Shown here one piece after another: positions 41,130-50,824 of a stretch of DNA of 64,000 nt. Origin of the DNA: Paludibacteraceae bacterium (GTDB lineage Bacteria > Bacteroidota > Bacteroidia > Bacteroidales > Paludibacteraceae); contig JAGBEJ010000004.1 of the NCBI GenBank assembly GCA_017937025.1, positions 186,001-250,000 on the forward strand, read 5' to 3'. Position numbers and translations under genes: made by a program. Numbering within the stretch: position 1 is the stretch's first letter; the number at the start of each line of letters is the position of its first letter. The notes under the pieces were generated by a model. That model made no database searches and was not told the origin of the DNA. It saw only the letters and a program-made list of their open reading frames with translations.

Positions 41130-42269
41130 ATGGAACCATTCAAAGTCTTTCCGCTTTATGATGTGAACATTGTCCGTGGCAATGCTACACGAATCTATGA
41201 CGACCAGGGGAAAGAGTATCTTGACCTTTATGGCGGTCATGCTGTCATCTCTGTGGGACATACGCATCCGTACTTCGTGCAGAAGGTGACTGAGCAGCTC
41301 AACAAGATGGGTTTCTACTCAAACTCCGTCATCAACAAGCTGCAGCTGGAGCTTGCCGACAAACTGGGCAAAATGTCAGGCTATGAGGATTACTCGCTGT
41401 TCCTGATCAACTCCGGAGCAGAGGCCAACGAGAACGCCCTCAAGCTCGCCTCTTTCCACAACGGAAGACGCAAGGTGGTAGCCATATCGCACTCTTTCCA
41501 CGGCCGTACGACCGGCGCAGTCAGAGTGACCGACAACCCTAAGATAATCGCCCCTATCAACGAGGCATTCCCTGTAGAATACGTCCCAATGAATGACATC
41601 GATGCCATGAAGAAGGCGCTGGCGGCTAAGGACGTATGCGCGTTCATCATCGAGGGTGTGCAGGGCGTAGGCGGCATAAGAATACCAACAAAGGAATATT
41701 TCCAGGCTGTGAGAGAGGAATGTACCAAGACTGGCACAATCCTCATAGCCGACGAGATACAGTCAGGATACGGAAGAACAGGCAAGTTCTTCGCGCATCA
41801 GCACTTCGACGTTAAGCCGGACCTCATCACTGTGGCAAAGGGCATCGCCAACGGAATACCTATGGGAGGACTTCTCATCAGCCCAATGTTCGAGCCAGTC
41901 TTCGGACAGCTTGGCACGACATTCGGCGGCAACCAGCTGGCATGTTCAGGAGCTATCGCAGTGCTCGACATCATGAAGGCCGAGAAGCTCGTGGAGAACG
42001 CTGCCAAGATAGGCGACTACCTCATGGACAAGCTCAATCTCCTGAAAGGCCAGTACGGCATCATCGACGTGCGCGGCATGGGTCTGATGATAGGCATCGA
42101 GTTCGACAAGCCTATCGCTGAGCTCAGAAAGAGACTTATATTCGAGCAGAAGACATTCACAGGTGCATCTGGCCAGACAGTTCTCAGACTTCTACCACCT
42201 TTGTGCATTACCAAGTCGGATGCGGATTTGTTCCTGACAAGGTTCAACACTCTGCTTTCAGAAAAATAA
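41130..42269 (+). CDS. argD: Class III aminotransferase, acetylornithine aminotransferase-like
   Basis: The 379-residue PLP enzyme has the class III pattern: LINSGAEANENALKLA, SFHGRTTGAV, IIEGVQGVGGI, LIADEIQSGYGRTGKFFA, and the PLP lysine in DLITVAKGIANGIPMGG. Length and motifs fit acetylornithine/succinyldiaminopimelate aminotransferase (arginine or lysine synthesis). No other arginine gene is adjacent, so the exact substrate is inferred. DUF4271 and hemD follow on the same strand. Confidence 0.83.
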   Translation: MEPFKVFPLYDVNIVRGNATRIYDDQGKEYLDLYGGHAVISVGHTHPYFVQKVTEQLNKMGFYSNSVINKLQLELADKLGKMSGYEDYSLFLINSGAEANENALKLASFHNGRRKVVAISHSFHGRTTGAVRVTDNPKIIAPINEAFPVEYVPMNDIDAMKKALAAKDVCAFIIEGVQGVGGIRIPTKEYFQAVREECTKTGTILIADEIQSGYGRTGKFFAHQHFDVKPDLITVAKGIANGIPMGGLLISPMFEPVFGQLGTTFGGNQLACSGAIAVLDIMKAEKLVENAAKIGDYLMDKLNLLKGQYGIIDVRGMGLMIGIEFDKPIAELRKRLIFEQKTFTGASGQTVLRLLPPLCITKSDADLFLTRFNTLLSEK

Positions 42270-42294
42270 CATTCACTTGCAAGGGAGCGTGGCA

Positions 42295-43200
42295 ATGGTG
42301 GAATTTCCGAACTTATTTTTAGATTCCATAAAAAGGCTGGCGAGCGAAGAGCTTGCCAGCCCTAATTATATAGTGCCAACACTCAATGAAGCTCCCGACA
42401 GCCTTGTGGCGCAGCCTGACACGGTATCTTTGGACACGGCGAAGGACGCGCTCTCGCTCTTGATAGAGAGCAAGGAGTTCATAACCGAGGCGCCAGCCAA
42501 GGCCATCAACTCCATAGCGACCGGATTTGTGGGCAATCCGCTGCCGGCACGTCCATTGGACAACCCGTTGCTGGTCGTTGTTATGCTCTTGGCGTTCTTC
42601 TCGTTCATATATGTCATAATATCCCGCAGGCTGTACGTCAGCGAGCTTATAAGCGGATTCTTCCACAAGAAGGACCGTTTGTCCATATTCGTCGATTCTA
42701 CATCCAAAAGCATATCGCTGTTCAACGTCAACCTGTTCTACCTTTTCATCGTATCGACATCAGTCACCATCTACGCCTTGTCATATCGCTTCGGCTTTGA
42801 GGCGCTGACCGGCATGGGCAACATATCGCTGCTGGCGTGCATGGCCATACCCGTCATGTTCCTTGCGATGAAGGCATGCGGCCTGCATTTCCTGAATTTC
42901 ATTTTCAAGTGCGGCGACCTGTACATAAAGAACTACTTCTTCCTGCTTTATGGCCTTGGCGTAGCCTTATACCCAGTAACACTTCTGCTTGTATTCGCCC
43001 CATCGCACATGTTCGAGACGCTGCTAATCGTGTCTTGTGTCTTATGTGCGATATATGTTTCGCTGTTGATTTTCAAGATATTCCAAATCTTTTTCATCAG
43101 AGGTATGGAATTGGGTTCGTTGATTTACATAATGTTGTATCTTTGCACCTTTGAAATATTGGCCTTGTTGATTTCATTGAAGTTGATAATGGCTTGGTAA
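42295..43200 (+). CDS. DUF4271 integral membrane protein
   Basis: The 301-residue protein has a hydrophilic N-terminal 80 residues followed by about seven membrane helices (for example LLVVVMLLAFFSFIYVIIS and LFYLFIVSTSVTIYALSY), matching Bacteroidota DUF4271 proteins that stand next to hemD. The role is unknown. I use the ATG at 42295, preceded by AAGGGAG, one of the few Shine-Dalgarno-like sites in the window; a TTG at 42277 is possible but less likely. Confidence 0.78.
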   Translation: MVEFPNLFLDSIKRLASEELASPNYIVPTLNEAPDSLVAQPDTVSLDTAKDALSLLIESKEFITEAPAKAINSIATGFVGNPLPARPLDNPLLVVVMLLAFFSFIYVIISRRLYVSELISGFFHKKDRLSIFVDSTSKSISLFNVNLFYLFIVSTSVTIYALSYRFGFEALTGMGNISLLACMAIPVMFLAMKACGLHFLNFIFKCGDLYIKNYFFLLYGLGVALYPVTLLLVFAPSHMFETLLIVSCVLCAIYVSLLIFKIFQIFFIRGMELGSLIYIMLYLCTFEILALLISLKLIMAW

Positions 43201-43230
43201 CCTATACAATCAATACAAAACACAAAACAC

Positions 43231-44007
43231 GTGAAAATCAAGAAAATACTGGTCTCACAGCCAAAACCGGAGTCAGAAAAGTCTCCATATTATGACATTG
43301 AGAAGAAATATGGTGTGAACATCGTCTTCAGACAGTTTTTCAAGAACGAGCCTGTTGACGTCAAGGACTTCAGAAAGCAGAGAATCGACATTCTGGCTCA
43401 CACTGCAATAATATTCACGGCTAAGCTTGGTATTGACAACTTCTTCCGTCTGTGCAAGGAGCTGAGAGTTACTGTGCCTGACGACATGAAATATTTCTGC
43501 ACTTCGGAGAAGATTTCTCTGTATCTGCAGCATTACATACAGTACCGCAAGAGAAAGATATTCTTCGGTGCGGACAGCAAGTTCGAGTCTCTTGTGACTG
43601 TGATGGAGAAGCACAAGGACGAGAAGTTCCTGCTCGTGGGCGCTGACTCGCAGAACGAGGAGCAGAAGGCTCAGGAAAGCGGACGCTACAAGGTGCTGGA
43701 GGAGAAAGGCTTTACTTTCGACAAGGCTGTCATGTACCGCACCGTGAACAACTATTTCCAGCCGGACGAGACTTTCGACTACGACATGATAGTGTTCTTC
43801 TCTCCTAACGGAATCGTTTCGCTGCTTGAGAACTTCCCGGACTTCGAGCAGGGCGACATATCAATCGCTTGCCTTGGAGAAAAGACAGCGGCTGCCATCA
43901 AGAACACAGGCAGGCTGAGACTCGATGTTGAAGTGCCTTCGCCTCAGTTCTCTTCCATAACAGCCGCTCTCGACAGCTACGTCAAGGAGAACCACAAGAA
44001 AAAGTAA
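43231..44007 (+). CDS. hemD: Uroporphyrinogen-III synthase
   Basis: The 258-residue protein has the two-lobed HemD layout and segments IIFTAKLGIDNFFRLCKEL and DMIVFFSPNGIVSLLENFP, followed by IACLGEKTAAAIK, typical of the family. It cyclises hydroxymethylbilane in tetrapyrrole synthesis. The start is a GTG at 43231. It sits between DUF4271 and rnpA, an order common in Bacteroidales. Sequence conservation in this family is low, so neighbours add weight to the call. Confidence 0.85.
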   Translation: MKIKKILVSQPKPESEKSPYYDIEKKYGVNIVFRQFFKNEPVDVKDFRKQRIDILAHTAIIFTAKLGIDNFFRLCKELRVTVPDDMKYFCTSEKISLYLQHYIQYRKRKIFFGADSKFESLVTVMEKHKDEKFLLVGADSQNEEQKAQESGRYKVLEEKGFTFDKAVMYRTVNNYFQPDETFDYDMIVFFSPNGIVSLLENFPDFEQGDISIACLGEKTAAAIKNTGRLRLDVEVPSPQFSSITAALDSYVKENHKKK

Positions 44008-44026
44008 ATCATAAAAATTCTCGTTT

Positions 44027-44428
44027 ATGGAGTGCAAGGGGTACAGATTCTCGCCGGCAGAGCACCTCAAGGGAGAAACTCGTACTTCGGCTCTCTTTGA
44101 GAAAGGGAAGTCCTTCATAGAATTTCCCTTCAGGGTGGTGTATCGTGTCGAGGACGCGCCTTCCGACGCCAAGGTCAAGGTCCTGTTCTCCGCTCCTAAG
44201 CGTTACCGCCGCCACGCTGTGGACCGCAACCTTATGAAAAGGCGCATGCGCGAAGCCTACCGCCTGAACAAGAAGGCTCTCTACGACAATGTGCCGGACA
44301 CATGGGGCAAGACGCTGTGTGTGGCTTTCAGATACGTGTCGGACAGCAATATCGACTACAGCGTGGTGGACAGCAAGATGCGCAAGGCGCTCAGCAAACT
44401 CAGTGAAAGGGTGTTCAGCCATGAGTAA
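44027..44428 (+). CDS. rnpA: Ribonuclease P protein component
   Basis: The 133-residue basic protein has the RnpA signature in [28 protein letters not shown], split across residues about 60-90, which binds the RNA subunit and the pre-tRNA leader. It overlaps the yidD start by 8 bases, the classic rnpA-yidD arrangement. rpmH, often upstream of rnpA in other bacteria, is 6 kb away here. Confidence 0.93.
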   Translation: MECKGYRFSPAEHLKGETRTSALFEKGKSFIEFPFRVVYRVEDAPSDAKVKVLFSAPKRYRRHAVDRNLMKRRMREAYRLNKKALYDNVPDTWGKTLCVAFRYVSDSNIDYSVVDSKMRKALSKLSERVFSHE

Positions 44429-44666
44429 CAGAATTCTCGCTGCCATAAGACGATTCTTTGTGTTCTTGCTGATACTGCCTATAAAGTTCTACAGGCACTT
44501 CATCTCTCCGTTGCTTCCTCCTTCATGCCGCTACACGCCCACATGCTCGCAGTATGCGCTCGAGGCTATACAGAAGCACGGTCCGCTGAAAGGGCTTTAT
44601 CTTGCTGTCAGGCGAATTCTCAGATGCAATCCGTGGGGCGGTTCGGGTTATGACCCTGTGCCGTAA
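44421..44666 (+). CDS. yidD: Membrane protein insertion efficiency factor YidD
   Basis: The 81-residue protein contains the YidD core [20 protein letters not shown], then [16 protein letters not shown] and [13 protein letters not shown]. It associates with the inner membrane and helps YidC-dependent insertion. The ATG at 44421 is inside the last codons of rnpA. Longer upstream readings are shadows of rnpA. Confidence 0.93.
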   Translation: MSNRILAAIRRFFVFLLILPIKFYRHFISPLLPPSCRYTPTCSQYALEAIQKHGPLKGLYLAVRRILRCNPWGGSGYDPVP

Positions 44667-44804
44667 CACATTCCGGCATTAATTCACATTAATAATGTTA
44701 ATTAACAAAGTTTAAGAACCAACCTTAAACTCACTATTTGTGCGCCTTTCAAGGAAATATTTTATATAAAATAAAGATTTATAGTCACTATTTGATATAT
44801 ATTA

Positions 44805-44837
44805 GTTGAAAAAGTAATCTTGTAATTATTATTTTTG
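44805..44837 (+). promoter_or_regulatory. Promoter of the MarR-type regulator
   Basis: GTTG (44805-44808) and TATTTTTG (44830-44837) are spaced by 21 bases. The ATG lies 63 bases downstream. Confidence 0.5.
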
Positions 44838-44900
44838 TAGAAATCATAAGCGATATAAACGTACAAAGGGCAATAGTAACAATAATAACAATACAAGATT

Positions 44901-45359
44901 ATGGCAGTAAAAGTAGAATCATTATTAAAGGAGTTAGACATCAATGTTTTGATTGGAGTTCTTTCTGGACGTACAACAAGAGCTATCAACAGAGAGTTGC
45001 AGCGTTCGTTCAGAGCGACTGGCGTTAAGGTGACTCCAGACCAGTGGACAATCCTCCTGTCTCTGACAAAGAACAACAACGTCACTCAGCAGTCAATCGC
45101 CGACATCACTTACAGAGACAAACCAAACATCTCTCGTATAGCAGGAATCCTTGAGAACAAGGGCTTGATCAAGCGTTCTACAGACAAGAGCGACAAGAGA
45201 AACAACATTGTGACTATCACAGCTAAGGGCGAGGAGCAGGTAAAGGCTGCTCACGAGGCTGCAATCAGAACAATGCAGCGTGCGCTTATCGGTTTCACAG
45301 AGACTGATGTTCTGAAGCTGCAGAAACTCCTGAGAACTATTTTCTCAAACCTCGCTTAA
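44901..45359 (+). CDS. MarR-family transcriptional regulator
   Basis: The 152-residue winged-helix protein has the MarR pattern: a dimerising N-terminal helix, the recognition region NVTQQSIADITYRDKPNISRI (in parts) and the wing KSDKRNNIVTITAKG. It is immediately upstream of a TolC-HlyD-ABC-2 efflux operon, so it probably represses or senses substrates for that pump. A weak terminator separates it from the tolC-like gene. Confidence 0.88.
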   Translation: MAVKVESLLKELDINVLIGVLSGRTTRAINRELQRSFRATGVKVTPDQWTILLSLTKNNNVTQQSIADITYRDKPNISRIAGILENKGLIKRSTDKSDKRNNIVTITAKGEEQVKAAHEAAIRTMQRALIGFTETDVLKLQKLLRTIFSNLA

Positions 45360-45394
45360 CAGCAAGAGAAAAGACATTCCAATTTCCAAGAATC

Positions 45395-45429
45395 TCGCGC
45401 GTCTTTCTTAGAAAGGGGCGCGAATTTTT
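45395..45429 (+). terminator. Partial terminator between the marR-type and tolC-like genes
   Basis: TCGCGCGTCTTTC (45395-45407) pairs with GAAAGGGGCGCGA (45411-45423) except for two central mismatches, followed by ATTTTTA. It probably attenuates rather than stops transcription into the pump genes. Confidence 0.6.
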
Positions 45430-45459
45430 AAAGGCATATAGTCAAAGCAAATCAATATT

Positions 45460-46932
45460 ATGAGATTTCTTATTGTTTCACTGCTGTTGCTGGTTTCCGC
45501 GGCATCGCAAGCTCAGAAGGTTTACACTCTGCAGGAGTGCAGACAGATGGCGACATCCCACAATAAGAATGTGCAGGTGGCGCAGGAGAAGGTGAAGATG
45601 GCGAGCAGCATGAAGAAGGCCGCTTTCACGCAATACCTTCCTAACATATCGGCGAGCGGAGGCTATCTGTGGACAGACCAGCAGATACAGTTGCTGAGCG
45701 AGGAGCAGAGGGACGCCTTGGGCTCGATGGGCACAACGGCGCAGTCTGCCGTGTCGCAAGGCATGCAGTCGTTGCTGGCGGCGAATCCGGCTCTGGCAAC
45801 AAGTCCGCTGTTCTCTCAGATCAGTCCGCTGCTTGGCCCAATGACAGGCGCGCTCGGCACGACATTGAACTCGGCAGGGCAGAATATGGCAAGTGCGTTT
45901 GAGACCGATACGCGTAACATTTTCGTAGGAGCGGTGACTGTCACTCAGCCTGTGTTTATGGGCGGAAGAATAGTCGAGCTCAACAGGATAGCCAAGAACG
46001 CGAAAAAGCTGGAGGAGACTCGTCTGGAGAATGAGACGAACGCATCGTCATATTCGACCGACGAAGCCTACTGGCGCGTGGTGTCGCTCGTGAACAAGCA
46101 GAAGCTGGCGGAGTCGTATGTGGAACTGCTTAGGAAGCTTGACTCCGATGTCGAGAAGTCAATCGCCATAGGAACATCCACAAAGGCGGACGGACTGACT
46201 GTAAAGGTGAAGCTCAACGAGGCGGAAATGACCAAGCTTCAGGTCGAGGACGGAGTTATGCTCTCCAAAAAGGCGCTCTGCCAGGTCATAGGCCTGCCGC
46301 TGAACACCGACATACATCTGGCCGACGAGAACATGCAGCCTGGCGAGCGTCTGGCCCAGGATGTGAATGTGGACATACAGTCTGGAGTTGACAACAGAAA
46401 CGAGATAAGACAGCTTGAAACACTCCTTGACATAGCGGAATCAAACCGCAGGATACAAGTGGCGCGTTTCTTTCCTATGATAGGGCTGACAGCCGGCTAT
46501 GTGGTGACAAACCCGAACTTGCTGGACGGTTTCGAAAACAAGTTCAGAGGAATATGGGAAGTGGGTGTAGGCGTGCACATGCCTATAACACACTTCGGCG
46601 AGAAGATACACACACTGAACATAGCGCGCAGCATGCGCAACGTGGCCCGTCTGCAGCTGCAGAACGCGAGGGAGAGGGTGGAGCTTGACATAACTCAGGC
46701 TGCCGACAAGGTGAACGAGAGCCACAGACGCGAGGCGATGTCGTTCGCTAATCTCTCCAAAGCCGATGAGAACCTGAAATTCGCCAACCTCTCGTACGAG
46801 GCAGGCATGATACCGGTATCGACTCTGATGGAGGCGCAGACGGCATGGCTCAAGGCGCACGCCGACGCGATAGACGCAATGGTGCAGACACGCATGAGTG
46901 AATCGTATCTGCAGAAATCCACAGGAAAATAA
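45460..46932 (+). CDS. TolC-family outer-membrane efflux protein
   Basis: The 490-residue protein has a signal peptide (MRFLIVSLLLLVSAASQAQ) and two outer-membrane-efflux repeats with long coiled-coil helices, beginning KVYTLQECRQMATSHNKNVQ and, in the second half, RNEIRQLETLLDIAESNRRI. It should form the outer-membrane channel for the adjacent fusion protein and permeases. Residues about 75-140 (the loop between the first helices) are longer than usual and rich in small residues. Confidence 0.9.
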   Translation: MRFLIVSLLLLVSAASQAQKVYTLQECRQMATSHNKNVQVAQEKVKMASSMKKAAFTQYLPNISASGGYLWTDQQIQLLSEEQRDALGSMGTTAQSAVSQGMQSLLAANPALATSPLFSQISPLLGPMTGALGTTLNSAGQNMASAFETDTRNIFVGAVTVTQPVFMGGRIVELNRIAKNAKKLEETRLENETNASSYSTDEAYWRVVSLVNKQKLAESYVELLRKLDSDVEKSIAIGTSTKADGLTVKVKLNEAEMTKLQVEDGVMLSKKALCQVIGLPLNTDIHLADENMQPGERLAQDVNVDIQSGVDNRNEIRQLETLLDIAESNRRIQVARFFPMIGLTAGYVVTNPNLLDGFENKFRGIWEVGVGVHMPITHFGEKIHTLNIARSMRNVARLQLQNARERVELDITQAADKVNESHRREAMSFANLSKADENLKFANLSYEAGMIPVSTLMEAQTAWLKAHADAIDAMVQTRMSESYLQKSTGK

Positions 46933-46956
46933 CAATCTCTATAAATACAGAATAAG

Positions 46957-48027
46957 ATGGCAGAAAACAATAACACACAACAGTCCGAAGAGGCAAAGAA
47001 GCACGCAGAATCAAAGAGAAGCTTTGCGGCAAGAAAAGAGCGCCGCAGCCGTGCTAATCTCATAGTAGGCTTGACAACGCTTTTGCTTGTTGTCATATTG
47101 GTTTGTTTTATGGGATGGTTCTTTGTGACACAAGAGGAAGACGTGATACAAGGCGAGGTTGACGCCAACGAGGTGAGAGTCTCGGGCAAGATACCAGCCA
47201 GAATACAAAGTTTCAAGGTCGAGGAAGGTCAGATGGTGAAGGAGGGCGACACGCTTGTGCTGCTTTCTTCTCCTGAGCTGTACGCTAAGTTGCAGCAGGC
47301 CGAGGCAGCCAAGGCGGCAGCCAAGGCGCAGAGCCAGAAAGCTCAGAACGGTGCTCAGCAAGAGCAGATAGAGGCGGCTTACCAGATGTGGCAGAAGGCG
47401 AAAATCAACCTCGACATAATGAAAAAGTCATACGAGAGAGTCAAGAAGCTCTACGAAGGTGAAGTCGTTTCCGCTCAGAAGTTCGACGAGACCGAGGCTC
47501 AGTACAACGCCGCAGTGGCTACCGAGAGAGCCGCCAAGACACAGTATGACATGGCTAAGAACGGAGCGAGAGCCGAGGACAAGAAGGCGGCGCTGGCAGT
47601 CGTGGACAGAGCGCAGGGCGCGGTTGACGAAGTTGAGGCCTATCTGCCGGAGGTGCAGCTGCTGGCTCCTATTTCGGGCGAGATTTCCGAGGTGTTCCCT
47701 AAGCAGGGCGAGCTCGTCGGACAGGGAGCGCCAATAATGAACATTATCGATTTGGACAATCTCTGGGTGACGATTAACATCAGAGAGGACAAACTCTCCA
47801 ACTTCAAGAAGGGGCAGAAGATACAGGCCATTGTGCCAGCCCTCGACAACAAGGAGATAACACTCGTGGTTACTTATATCAAGGCTCTGGGCACATACGC
47901 CACTTGGAGAGCCACAAAGACTTCCGGCGACTGGGATGTCAAGACATTCGAAATACACGCCAAGCCTACCGAAAAGGTTCCAGACCTTCGTCCGGGCATG
48001 AGCGTTCTTGTAAAGGAAAAGGATTAA
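46957..48027 (+). CDS. HlyD/EmrA-family membrane fusion protein
   Basis: The 356-residue protein has one N-terminal membrane helix (about residues 34-56), a biotinyl-lipoyl-like half-motif (EVRVSGKIPARIQSFKVEEG), a long coiled coil (about 95-200) and a C-terminal beta-barrel (VTINIREDKLSNFKKGQKI). It links the inner-membrane permeases to the TolC-type channel across the periplasm. It starts 24 bases after the tolC-like gene. Confidence 0.9.
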   Translation: MAENNNTQQSEEAKKHAESKRSFAARKERRSRANLIVGLTTLLLVVILVCFMGWFFVTQEEDVIQGEVDANEVRVSGKIPARIQSFKVEEGQMVKEGDTLVLLSSPELYAKLQQAEAAKAAAKAQSQKAQNGAQQEQIEAAYQMWQKAKINLDIMKKSYERVKKLYEGEVVSAQKFDETEAQYNAAVATERAAKTQYDMAKNGARAEDKKAALAVVDRAQGAVDEVEAYLPEVQLLAPISGEISEVFPKQGELVGQGAPIMNIIDLDNLWVTINIREDKLSNFKKGQKIQAIVPALDNKEITLVVTYIKALGTYATWRATKTSGDWDVKTFEIHAKPTEKVPDLRPGMSVLVKEKD

Positions 48028-48049
48028 GAAAACTGTTTGATTTTCAGAG

Positions 48050-49225
48050 ATGACAATTAACAGGGAACACGGTTTTTGGGCGATAGTGTTGCGCGAGCTG
48101 GACAAGATATTCTCGCGCTTCATGTACATTGTCTTGCTTTTCCTGGTGCCTGTCTTCAGTTTCGTATTCTTCGCGACGCTTATGCCGAGCGGACTGCCTA
48201 TGAATCTTGAGCTGGGCATCGTGGACATGGACAACTCCGTAGTCTCGCGCAAGATGATAAGGCAGATAGACGCCACAGCCTCTAATAACGTCATGAGGTT
48301 CACCAGGTATGAGGATGCGCGCGATCTCATGCAGCAGGGCAAGATATACGGTTACATAGTCATACCCGAGAACTTCGAGAAGGACGTGTCGTTCGGACGA
48401 CAGCCTAAGATAGATTTCTACTACAACGCAGTGTTTCTGACCGCAGGCTCAATATCGCAGAAAAACGTGGCGACCATGCTTGCGACACTCACCGGAGCCG
48501 TCAACCTGACCACACGCCGGGCAAGAGGCCAGAGCGTGGAGTCCAGCATGGGACAGATACAGCCTATAGTGGCCGACGTGCATCCTATAGGCAACCCTGA
48601 GATGAACTACACGGTGTACCTTGCAAACCTTATAATCCCGGGCATACTGGAGCTGCTCATCCTGCTTACGACGGCTTACGCCATAGGCGAGGAGCTCAAG
48701 AACAGGACATCGCGCCAATGGCTGCGCATGGCCGACGACAATGTCCACAAGGCGTTGGTGGCCAAGCTGCTGCCGTACTTCATCATGTTCCTGATGATGG
48801 CTCTGTTGTGTATCGCGATAATGTTCGGCTACATGCACTTCCCGCTCAACACGTCCGTAGTCTGGATGGTGATAGACTCCGTGCTTATGATAATAGCGGC
48901 GCAGAGCATGGCGGTGCTTATCGTGGGACTGCTGCCTGTGCTCCGAGACGCGCTCTCGGCATGTTCGCTCTACGGCGTGCTGGCGTTCTCGTTCTCGGGA
49001 TTCACGTTCCCGATCGAGGGCATGCCGCCTTTCATACAAGGACTGAGCTGCGTGTTCCCTCTGAGGTTTTATTTCCGCATATACCAGAAGATGGCGCTCA
49101 ACGGCTGCGAATGGTACTATGAGTGGTACAGTTTCGCGGCGTTGATAATATTCATGCTTGTGCCTACTATAATATTCACAAGGCTCAGAAACGCCTGCAT
49201 AAACATGGATTATCCTAAAGGTTAG
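48050..49225 (+). CDS. ABC-2 type permease, first of a pair
   Basis: The 391-residue protein has one N-terminal membrane helix, a large extracytoplasmic domain (about residues 50-190) and five C-terminal helices, the ABC-2 (YhhJ-like) permease plan. It lacks an ATP-binding domain, and none is encoded nearby. It lies 22 bases after the fusion-protein gene and 4 bases before its partner, so the pair probably forms a heterodimer. Confidence 0.85.
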   Translation: MTINREHGFWAIVLRELDKIFSRFMYIVLLFLVPVFSFVFFATLMPSGLPMNLELGIVDMDNSVVSRKMIRQIDATASNNVMRFTRYEDARDLMQQGKIYGYIVIPENFEKDVSFGRQPKIDFYYNAVFLTAGSISQKNVATMLATLTGAVNLTTRRARGQSVESSMGQIQPIVADVHPIGNPEMNYTVYLANLIIPGILELLILLTTAYAIGEELKNRTSRQWLRMADDNVHKALVAKLLPYFIMFLMMALLCIAIMFGYMHFPLNTSVVWMVIDSVLMIIAAQSMAVLIVGLLPVLRDALSACSLYGVLAFSFSGFTFPIEGMPPFIQGLSCVFPLRFYFRIYQKMALNGCEWYYEWYSFAALIIFMLVPTIIFTRLRNACINMDYPKG

Positions 49226-49229
49226 CGAG

Positions 49230-50444
49230 ATGGGAAGAATAAGCAGGAACATATTCGTGGCAATGCGCGAGGTGGTCACAATCGCTTGCAATGAGCTTGT
49301 GGCGACATTCAAGGACACTGGCGTGATGATAATATTCTTCGCCGCAGGTCTTTTGTACCCGGTGCTGTACTCGTTTGTTTACTTGAATGAGACTGTGAGG
49401 GACATACCGGTGGCAGTGGTCGATGAGTCGCACACTTCGCTCAGCCGCAAGTTCATACGTGCCATAGACGCCACGCCGGACGTCGCTGTGGTATGCAAGC
49501 CTGTGTCCATGATGGAGGCGCGCGAGTTCTACAAAAGGAGCGAGGTCAATGGCATAATATACATACCGAAGACATTCTCCGACGACATAACCGCAGGCAG
49601 GCAGACCCACGTGTCGGCATTCTCCAATATGGCGAGCATGCTTTATTTCAGAGCCATATATTCGTCTGTCAACTATGTGGCTATGGGACTGGGCGCCGAC
49701 ATTCAGGTGGACAATCTGATGAAGAAAGGCATGACCAGAAAGGAGGCCGAGATACAAGCCATGCCGTCGAAATACGAAATGCACGCCATGTTCAACCCTA
49801 AGGGCGGCTACTCGTCATTCCTCATTCCTTGTGTCCTTGTGCTTATAATCCAGCAGACTCTGGTCATAGGCATCGGCATAAGGGCAGGCACCGACCGCGA
49901 GAACAACGCGTTCCACAACCTGCTGCCGGCGCGCAAGCTCTATCACGGTGCCAGAAGAGTGGTGCTTGGCAAGGCGATGGCGTATTTCCTGTTGTATTTG
50001 TTTATTTCCACATACAACTTCGTCGTCATACCGTATTGCTTCAACCTTCCGCACTTGGCGTCGTTCGACACTCTGTTGGCGTTCATCGTGTCGTACGTCG
50101 TGGCATGCGTATTCTTCTCGATGGCGATTTCCGTGTTCTTCTACGAGAGAGAGGAAGTCTTCCTGATGTATCTGTTCACCACGCTGCCTCTTCTGTTCAT
50201 GTCGGGAATACCGTGGCCGGTCGTCAACATGCCTACATTCTGGAAAATCTTCTCGGGATTCTTCCCGTCGACATTCGGCATCAGAGCCTTCACCAAGATA
50301 AATTCGGCAGGGGCGTCGCTGGGGCAGATCAACTTCGAGATAATGTGGCTTTGGATACAGGCAGGAGTATATTTCCTCTTCACTGTAGTGCTGTACAGAT
50401 GGCAGATAAAAAGAGCCAACTTCAAGGACATGAAGAGAGGATAG
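49230..50444 (+). CDS. ABC-2 type permease, second of a pair
   Basis: This 404-residue permease has the same layout as the previous gene: an N-terminal helix (IIFFAAGLLYPVLYSFVYL), an extracytoplasmic domain and a cluster of five helices in the last 200 residues. The two share local sequence (for example RKFIRAIDATPDV compared with RKMIRQIDATASN), which points to duplication. It ends the efflux operon. Confidence 0.85.
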   Translation: MGRISRNIFVAMREVVTIACNELVATFKDTGVMIIFFAAGLLYPVLYSFVYLNETVRDIPVAVVDESHTSLSRKFIRAIDATPDVAVVCKPVSMMEAREFYKRSEVNGIIYIPKTFSDDITAGRQTHVSAFSNMASMLYFRAIYSSVNYVAMGLGADIQVDNLMKKGMTRKEAEIQAMPSKYEMHAMFNPKGGYSSFLIPCVLVLIIQQTLVIGIGIRAGTDRENNAFHNLLPARKLYHGARRVVLGKAMAYFLLYLFISTYNFVVIPYCFNLPHLASFDTLLAFIVSYVVACVFFSMAISVFFYEREEVFLMYLFTTLPLLFMSGIPWPVVNMPTFWKIFSGFFPSTFGIRAFTKINSAGASLGQINFEIMWLWIQAGVYFLFTVVLYRWQIKRANFKDMKRG

Positions 50445-50475
50445 AACAGTAAAACGGCAAGTTTTCGCATGTTTT

Positions 50476-50507
50476 TTTGCTCATATTCAAAATAATACTT
50501 AGTTTTG
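50476..50507 (+). promoter_or_regulatory. Promoter of rpmH
   Basis: TTTG (50476-50479) and TAGTTTTG (50500-50507) are separated by 20 bases, a full match to the Bacteroidota promoter. It is the best promoter in the window. Confidence 0.75.
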
Positions 50508-50553
50508 CATCCCAAATTTGAAAACAAAAACAGAAACTTAATATTATAGAGAG

Positions 50554-50712
50554 ATGAAACAGACATTCCAACCACACAACCGCAAGAGACTTAACAAGCA
50601 TGGATTCCGTGAGAGAATGGCGTCTAAGAACGGACGTAGAGTTCTTGCAAGCCGCAGAGCTAAGGGTCGTGCTAAATTGACTGTCTCTGACGAAGTCAAA
50701 GGTAGCAAGTAA
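50554..50712 (+). CDS. rpmH: 50S ribosomal protein L34
   Basis: The 52-residue basic protein begins [20 protein letters not shown] and continues [19 protein letters not shown], an almost complete match to L34. The start is fixed by the conserved N-terminus. A promoter lies 47 bases upstream and a terminator 43 bases downstream, so it is a single-gene unit. It is not beside rnpA as in many bacteria. Confidence 0.96.
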   Translation: MKQTFQPHNRKRLNKHGFRERMASKNGRRVLASRRAKGRAKLTVSDEVKGSK

Positions 50713-50754
50713 GTCTTCTTTTCGCGAAGGAGCGATGAAGATGGATTCCCATAG

Positions 50755-50786
50755 AGAGGATAGTGTATTAGCACCATCCTCTTTTT
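50755..50786 (+). terminator. Terminator after rpmH
   Basis: AGAGGATAGTG (50755-50765) pairs with CACCATCCTCT (50772-50782) with one mismatch, followed by five T. Confidence 0.8.
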
Positions 50787-50824
50787 GTGTTTCTTATTAT
50801 TAATTTCAAGAATCCGCCGGCACT

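Noticed and set aside
44667-44804. Hairpin GTTTAAG/CTTAAAC at 44710-44730 as a yidD terminator
   Set aside because: It is AT-rich, short, and not followed by a T-run, so it is too weak to call.
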